DNA of 64,000 nt. Origin: a bacterium (GTDB lineage Bacteria > Hinthialibacterota > Hinthialibacteria > Hinthialibacterales > Hinthialibacteraceae). Numbering within the stretch: position 1 is the stretch's first letter; each line of letters begins with the position of its first letter. A program made the translations under genes and the position numbers. Positions 59,598-64,000 of the stretch are shown piece by piece. Under the pieces are notes generated by a model that worked only from the letters and a program-made list of their open reading frames with translations, ran no database searches and was not told the DNA's origin. The stretch spans positions 1-64,000 of the forward strand of contig WGLV01000035.1 of the NCBI GenBank assembly GCA_016125385.1, given 5' to 3'.

Positions 59598-60653
59598 ATG
59601 AATACAAACAGAAAACCATGGATCAAATTCAGGCCTCAGGGCTGGGATGAATGGCTGCCGTCGCTCTGGCGCATGACGTTCGGGTTGTGGTTCGGCTGGG
59701 TCATGGTGGTGGTGCTCTACGTTCTATTCACCATGTATACCGAGCATAACCGCGTTCCAACCATCAGCCCCTGGGTCTGGCTCAGCGTGAATATTTTCTG
59801 CCTGGTCGCGGTGTACCTGCTGATCAGCGTTGTTTTTAACGAAAACTGGAAGAACGCCCTGGTTACGCTGGCGCTGTTTTCCACTGTGGTGTTGGGCGCG
59901 GCGCTGAACGTGGCGGCCAAGCCGGAGGCGTGTCTGCTGGCGGCGATCATCTTTGTGGCGACGGTCGTGATTGTAGTGACGCTGAACAAACTGCCCGAAT
60001 TCGCCGCCATCGCGTTCTGCATTGTGCTGTTCGTCAGCATTGTTCATAACATATTCCGCATGAACAGCCAATATAGTTTTCTTTCGATGTATGGCATGAG
60101 ACGCGAAACGACCTTAATGCAGGGCATGATCGAATTCGTATTTAATCCGTTTTTCATGATGTTTCTGTTCATCCTCACCGTCGCATGCGGATATTTCCCG
60201 CGCTATGTGAACTGGCGGCGCATGCTGCTCCCCAATTGGAACGTCGTCATCAAAAAACACGCCGGTGGAAAACAGGGCGGCTTTACCCTGATCGAGCTGC
60301 TCATCTGCATCGCCATTCTGGGGATCATCTTCGGTCAGTCCGCCACCATCGTGACCACCACCATCGCGGCGCAGCGTGAGTCGGTCATGCGCGGGCGAAT
60401 CCATTCCGCGCTCGATTCCGAGATGACCGCGCTGATGGCGAAGCCGCCCGCGCTGGCGGCGGGCGTACAGCAACCGTTGCCTATCCCTCTCGATGAGTTC
60501 GGCCTGACTCGATCCAGCGAAGGCTGGTGCGTCGCCGAAGCGTCTGACCAGGAGGGCCTTGCGCGCCTCGAAGTTCACCTGCGATATCAAAGCGACGCGG
60601 GCGAAAAGCAGTATCGCCTGATCGCCCTGCGCCGCGTGGAGGCGAAGCCATGA
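59598..60653 (+). CDS. Six-span membrane domain fused to a prepilin-like domain
   Basis: A single frame of 351 residues with an unusual order. Residues 28-200 contain six hydrophobic spans with no recognised family. After a short basic stretch, Gly228-Phe229-Thr-Leu-Ile-Glu-Leu starts a textbook prepilin cleavage motif and helix, followed by a pseudopilin-like globular domain to the end. If cleaved after Gly228, prepilin peptidase would free the pilin from a polytopic anchor. Alternatively Met209 (ATG 60222) could start a normal prepilin with a 20-residue leader, but no good ribosome-binding site precedes it. It overlaps the next gene by 4 nt. Confidence 0.8.
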   Translation: MNTNRKPWIKFRPQGWDEWLPSLWRMTFGLWFGWVMVVVLYVLFTMYTEHNRVPTISPWVWLSVNIFCLVAVYLLISVVFNENWKNALVTLALFSTVVLGAALNVAAKPEACLLAAIIFVATVVIVVTLNKLPEFAAIAFCIVLFVSIVHNIFRMNSQYSFLSMYGMRRETTLMQGMIEFVFNPFFMMFLFILTVACGYFPRYVNWRRMLLPNWNVVIKKHAGGKQGGFTLIELLICIAILGIIFGQSATIVTTTIAAQRESVMRGRIHSALDSEMTALMAKPPALAAGVQQPLPIPLDEFGLTRSSEGWCVAEASDQEGLARLEVHLRYQSDAGEKQYRLIALRRVEAKP

Positions 60654-61138
60654 AACCCTCGTTACGTGCATTCACCCTGATTGAACTGGCCATCGTGCTG
60701 TCCATCCTGATCGTGATGAGCGGCTCTGTATCTCGCCTGTTCATCGAAATGGAAAAAGTCAATCGTCTGGCCCGCGCCAATCTCAACAACGCCCAGCGCG
60801 CTGAAATCGCGCTCGAACACATCCGCGCGGACGCGCGCGGCGCGGTTTCGGTTTCGTCGTCCGCTGGCGTGATCCACATGGAGGCGCGGGACGAGTCGTT
60901 GAAACCCGTCACGATTGAATACGCCGTCGAAGGCGGCGAACTGCTGCGAAAAACCACTCGTCCGGATGACCGAGAACAAATCGAGAAAATCGCCGCGATG
61001 AACGGCGCGCTGCTCATCGCCAGCGCTGAGAACGGCTTGTTGAAGCTCGAATGGGTTCAACCCGGCCGCATGGAACCGGGGCGGCGGCGCGGCGCCCGGC
61101 TGGTGGTGTATCTCGACCCCGGGGAGGTGAAACCATGA
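60650..61138 (+). CDS. Pseudopilin-like minor subunit (GspJ-like)
   Basis: A 162-residue protein with leader 'MKPSLRA' and the prepilin motif Phe8-Thr-Leu-Ile-Glu12, followed by a hydrophobic helix. The residue before the cleavage site is Ala rather than Gly, which is tolerated in some pseudopilins. The mature domain ('EIALEHIRADARGAVSVSSS') resembles the J-type subunit in general layout. It overlaps the previous gene and is overlapped by the next (both ATGA), indicating tight coupling. Confidence 0.8.
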   Translation: MKPSLRAFTLIELAIVLSILIVMSGSVSRLFIEMEKVNRLARANLNNAQRAEIALEHIRADARGAVSVSSSAGVIHMEARDESLKPVTIEYAVEGGELLRKTTRPDDREQIEKIAAMNGALLIASAENGLLKLEWVQPGRMEPGRRRGARLVVYLDPGEVKP

Positions 61139-61650
61139 AGGCGGCGATGCGTAACCGGGCGTTCACGATTCTGCCCACCATTCTGTTGCTGATCTCGGTG
61201 TTCGCGATTGCGCACGCGGGCCTGTCGCTTCGTCTTCGCCAGAGCGACGGCTCCGCCTCTCGCGCGCTGATCGTCAGTCAGGCCCACTGGTTGGCGAGTT
61301 CGGCGGTGGAAGAGACGCTGGCGGCGATCGTGCGCGGTGGAAGGATGGACGCTTCAGATGAACGAGTGAAGACGTTAACGCTCGCGCCCGTGTATCTCGG
61401 CGCGGATCCGTTGACGTCATCGGAAGAAGATCGCGATACCCGCCCGCTTCAGGCGCGAAGCGAAGCGCGGGTTTCCGATGCGCTTCAACTGGCGCGTGAG
61501 AGCTTCCCCGATCGAAGGATTGAACGGGCGGTCATGATTGAAGCGAGCGCGAGCGTGTCATGGCGCGGCGAAACGATTATGCGCAAGGCCGCGCGTCTGG
61601 CTTGGCGGGGCGAGGATGGAACGTGGCGGGAAACGCCCGTCGCCGAGTAA
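61135..61650 (+). CDS. Pseudopilin-like tip subunit (GspK-like)
   Basis: A 171-residue protein whose N-terminus has a basic leader, Ala9-Phe10 cleavage site and a hydrophobic helix, but no Glu at position +5 (Pro is there instead), as is typical of GspK/PilX-type tip proteins. 'SRALIVSQAHWLASSAVEET' matches the start of such domains. It is shorter than classical GspK (about 320 residues). Last gene of the pilus-type operon. Confidence 0.72.
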   Translation: MKAAMRNRAFTILPTILLLISVFAIAHAGLSLRLRQSDGSASRALIVSQAHWLASSAVEETLAAIVRGGRMDASDERVKTLTLAPVYLGADPLTSSEEDRDTRPLQARSEARVSDALQLARESFPDRRIERAVMIEASASVSWRGETIMRKAARLAWRGEDGTWRETPVAE

Positions 61651-61693
61651 ACACGCGGGAGACGTTGAACGTTCTCATTGAATGATTGATGGA

Positions 61694-63172
61694 TTATCCG
61701 TGCTCGGCTTCCGCGGCGTGGGGCATGGCGATCCGCGCCGCGTTGGGGTGAAGTATCACGTCGGCCAGCCGCTGGGCGATGGCCGCGTGACCTTTCGCGT
61801 TGGGCAGAGCGTCCGGCCCGGGAATCAACAGCTCCTCAAACGGCCGTTCGCCGTAGATATGAAGCAGCGAACGCCATTCCACGGCGGGCGCCCATGCCGC
61901 CGGTTCGGCCCGGTAAAAAAAAGCCTGGTTTCTTGCCGTGTTCAAAAAGCCGCTTTCATCCGCCGCCCATTGTCCCTCCGCTGCGTTGGGCGTGAAGGCG
62001 TAATCGAGCGGCCGGTCGAATCGGCTCTCGATGGTGTAGGTCCAGACCTGATCCCGGGAACGCTCATCGCCGTGCGAGCCGTCGTCGTACATCCTGACTT
62101 TGTTGGGAACGCCGTCGCCCAGTTCGGGCGCGTCGCCAACGATGGAAAAACCGCCCGCCGCGTCGTGTTCGTTCGCGTACAGGCGAAACGTCAGTTTTGA
62201 ACGCGTCCCATTGACGATGCGCTCGACCAGCGCGGGTTTCAGGCCCATTCGAATCGCTTTTTCACGCTCGTCTCGCCCGCCCAGGTTATCGAACAGGTCG
62301 CGCAGATCCACCAGCGGAACTTTCTCCGCCGCCGCCAGCTCCTTCAGCGGCGCCAGCGAGCGCCGGTTCAACAGGTTGAGATGGGCGAGAATGGTCTTTC
62401 CTCCGCGTCCCGTCTGGTGATCGATGATGAGCTTGAGGTTTTCTTTCAGCTCCGCCGGCGAGACGCGTGGTTTCCATTCGTTCGCTTCGGCGCGGTGTTT
62501 CAGTTCGTTCAACAGAACGTCGCGCGCTTTCACGCGTGAACGCTCCAGCCAGAACCGGCCCGCCGCGCTGTATCGATCCAGCACGCCCCACACGCCGCCC
62601 AGATCGTCGTAAGCGCCGGTTCGCTGATTCAGGTCGTGCCATTCAGCGTCCGACAGGCGGGCGTCAAACGAGTCGTACAGGCCGTAGGTTAGAATGAGGA
62701 TGTCGGGATTAAAGTTGTGTACCAGCTGAGAATATTGAGTCAGCCCCTGGTGCGATGAAAACATCGGAGCGCCAAAGTTAAGCACTTCATACTTTTCGCT
62801 CAACACGCCGAGCAGCGTCTGGAGTTGCGACGGAAACGCCTGTTCGGCCGGTACGCCCCAGCCGAACGCCGCCGAGCCGCCCATCACCGCGATGCGCGTG
62901 ACGCCCTCCGCCTTGTTGAGCGAAACAGGGCCGTTGCGCATGCCGAAGCCGTTGGTTTTGACGTGAAACGTGAACACGCCGGTTCCCGCCGGCGGGTCGT
63001 ATTCGGCGTTGGCTTTCAGCCGGGCGTATTGGCGTGGAGCCATCAGGTCGGCGGTTTCATCCCACACCGGCGACTGCAACACCACCGGATCGGAAAACCA
63101 GACAAACCGCAACGTGACGTCGGAAAGTATAAAAATCGCGGCCAGCACGGCCAGCAGGCTTGATTTTTTCAT
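61694..63172 (-). CDS. SGNH/GDSL-type hydrolase with an inserted beta domain
   Basis: A 492-residue protein with a signal peptide or anchor ('SLLAVLAAIFILSDVTLRF'). Catalytic blocks are present: Ser in 'IAVMGGSAAFGWGV', Asn/Gly region in 'DILILTYGLYDSFD', and the terminal Asp and His of 'PDALPNAKGHAAIA'. Between the third and last blocks lies a module of about 90 residues ('SKLTFRLYANEHDAAGGFSI', 'KVRMYDDGSHGDE', 'DQVWTYTIES') that looks like an inserted E-set/CBM-type beta-sandwich. Likely an exported esterase or acetyltransferase-type enzyme acting on glycans; the substrate is unknown. ATG 63172 is chosen for the signal peptide. Confidence 0.8.
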   Translation of the reverse strand: MKKSSLLAVLAAIFILSDVTLRFVWFSDPVVLQSPVWDETADLMAPRQYARLKANAEYDPPAGTGVFTFHVKTNGFGMRNGPVSLNKAEGVTRIAVMGGSAAFGWGVPAEQAFPSQLQTLLGVLSEKYEVLNFGAPMFSSHQGLTQYSQLVHNFNPDILILTYGLYDSFDARLSDAEWHDLNQRTGAYDDLGGVWGVLDRYSAAGRFWLERSRVKARDVLLNELKHRAEANEWKPRVSPAELKENLKLIIDHQTGRGGKTILAHLNLLNRRSLAPLKELAAAEKVPLVDLRDLFDNLGGRDEREKAIRMGLKPALVERIVNGTRSKLTFRLYANEHDAAGGFSIVGDAPELGDGVPNKVRMYDDGSHGDERSRDQVWTYTIESRFDRPLDYAFTPNAAEGQWAADESGFLNTARNQAFFYRAEPAAWAPAVEWRSLLHIYGERPFEELLIPGPDALPNAKGHAAIAQRLADVILHPNAARIAMPHAAEAEHG

Positions 63173-63440
63173 GGAAAACTCACCGTCAACCCGATCGAAA
63201 CGGATACCCGTTTCATATGAAATCAGAATCAATCATCAAAAAGAATCGGAATAGTATAGCGTTGATTTTTACGAATTTCAGCGGGAGTCGATTCCGGGGG
63301 ATCGAACCACGAAGCCACGAAAAAATAGAATGTCATGGAGCGTTCTGTCGCCATAGCGTTTCATATCCACCAAAATTCTGTAAACCGTTCTTTTTTTGAT
63401 GCCATCAGCGACCAACGGAAGCGCTGGAGATGCACAATCC

Positions 63441-63524
63441 AAAGACGGGCAGCCGACACTGTCGGCCCAGCGGGAGCGCTAAGGACGTTCAACCCCAAAG
63501 ACTGGGCAGCCGACACTGTCGGCC
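63441..63524 (+). repeat. Direct repeat of a palindrome-bearing unit
   Basis: AAAGACGGGCAGCCGACACT... at 63441-63467 is repeated at 63497-63524 with one inserted base. Each copy contains the palindrome GCCGACA-C-TGTCGGC. Between them is CAGCGGGAGCGCT, shared with 39568. The rest of 63173-63653 holds no gene. Confidence 0.8.
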
Positions 63525-63553
63525 TTGGAAAATTGGGGGATTGATACCATAAT
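63525..63553 (+). promoter_or_regulatory. Possible rplI promoter
   Basis: TTGGAA (63525-63530) and CATAAT (63548-63553) with a 17-bp spacer, about 95 nt before the rplI start. Both boxes are imperfect. Confidence 0.4.
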
Positions 63554-63653
63554 ACTCTCTTGCCTGTCGATTCAGGGACAACCGCGGACGCGATGGAACC
63601 CGTTTGAGCTGCTCCAGCGCGCCCGCTTTATTATCGTTAGAGAGGCCGAAACA

Positions 63654-64000
63654 ATGGAAGTCATTCTCGCTGAAACCATTGCCAATCTGGGCGACGAAGG
63701 CGAAGTCGTCAAAGTCAAAGGCGGCTACGCCCGCAACTACCTGATCCCGCAGGGATTGGCTTATACGGTGTCCAGCGCCAACGCGTCGGATATCGCTCAT
63801 AAGAAAAAGATGCTTCAAGACAAGCGCAAGCGCCTCCTCAAAACCGAGAAGGACCTCGCCGATCGCCTGCACGAGACCGTGGTCAAGATTCACGTCAAAG
63901 CCGGTGAAGAAGACCGCCTCTTCGGCAGCGTCACGTCGAAAGACATCGCCGCGTCGCTGAGCGAAAAAGGTCTCGACATCGATCGCCGCAAGATCCAGCT
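63654..64000 (+). CDS. rplI: Ribosomal protein bL9, 3' end beyond the window
   Basis: The first 115 residues of ribosomal protein L9: 'MEVILAETIANLGDEGEVVK', then 'GGYARNYLIPQGLAY', the long connecting helix rich in Lys, and 'GEEDRLFGSVTSKDIA' of the C-terminal domain. It binds 23S rRNA and helps maintain reading frame. GAGAGG precedes the ATG. The usual rpsF-ssb-rpsR genes are not upstream, so it is separated from its common operon. Confidence 0.97.
   Translation, partial: MEVILAETIANLGDEGEVVKVKGGYARNYLIPQGLAYTVSSANASDIAHKKKMLQDKRKRLLKTEKDLADRLHETVVKIHVKAGEEDRLFGSVTSKDIAASLSEKGLDIDRRKIQ

Overview
The window reads as a chromosomal segment of an uncultured diderm (Gram-negative-type) bacterium. 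It encodes P-ring and L-ring flagellar proteins (FlgI, FlgH), type II/IV pilin-like genes, a DUF1207-type outer-membrane protein, many signal-peptide proteins and a polysaccharide-export permease. Base composition is moderately GC-rich, with AT-richer patches at 11.2-11.65, 35.9-39.3 and 41.9-42.4 kb. I cannot place it in a named phylum from sequence alone. The large secreted FG-GAP proteins, paired M14 peptidases and DUF1573-rhodanese-MauE cluster would fit a candidate phylum near the PVC/FCB groups, but that is inference.

Layout. 0-11.2 kb: a 5'-truncated giant secreted Ig-like/FG-GAP protein, a P-domain/FG-GAP protein and a secreted beta-domain protein. 11.2-16.9 kb: a nucleosidase-like protein, an orphan polysaccharide ABC permease, a higBA module whose toxin gene is broken by a small structured repeat, lexA, and an NSS transporter with a 55-residue probable small subunit. 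17.2-21.9 kb: two M14 carboxypeptidase-like genes, the first lacking every key residue I could align, then a DUF1207-like outer-membrane protein. 21.9-24.9 kb: brnTA, a YefM/Phd antitoxin relic, a double ABC-2 permease and thioredoxin. 25.2-29.6 kb: a secreted unknown, DUF1573, rhodanese, MauE/DoxX and a PL10 pectate lyase. 29.6-35.3 kb: flgF-G-A-H-I-J and a FlgN-like gene, all on the minus strand. 35.4-39.5 kb: an AT-richer operon of unknown genes. 39.5-48.6 kb: glutamate dehydrogenase, LemA, an NtrB/NtrC-like pair with a HigA-like regulator, a glycosyltransferase and a restriction-modification-Vsr cassette. 48.6-56.5 kb: a cyclic-nucleotide-binding protein, dprA, tgt, two tandem WD40 proteins and tRNA-Ser(GGA). 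56.7-61.7 kb: an ECF sigma factor, its anti-sigma factor and a pilin/pseudopilin operon. 61.7-64 kb: an SGNH hydrolase and the start of rplI.

The genes group into a few working units: flagellar rod and ring assembly, a pilus or secretion pseudopilus probably under ECF sigma control, an envelope thiol/sulfur module, DNA restriction and uptake (R-M-Vsr, DprA, LexA), and several toxin-antitoxin modules, some decaying. Two intergenic repeat families run through the gaps. One is a structured hairpin element of about 90 bp near 13.9, 41.8 and 48.3 kb. The other is a set of G/C-run palindromes at 39.6, 51 and 63.5 kb.

The best candidates for new biology are the active/inactive M14 pair, the membrane-domain/prepilin fusion at 59.6 kb, the AT-rich three-gene secreted operon at 36-39 kb, the structured repeat family, and a beta domain shared between tandem WD40 proteins and a distant secreted protein. 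All calls rest on reading the sequence by eye; no database search was run.
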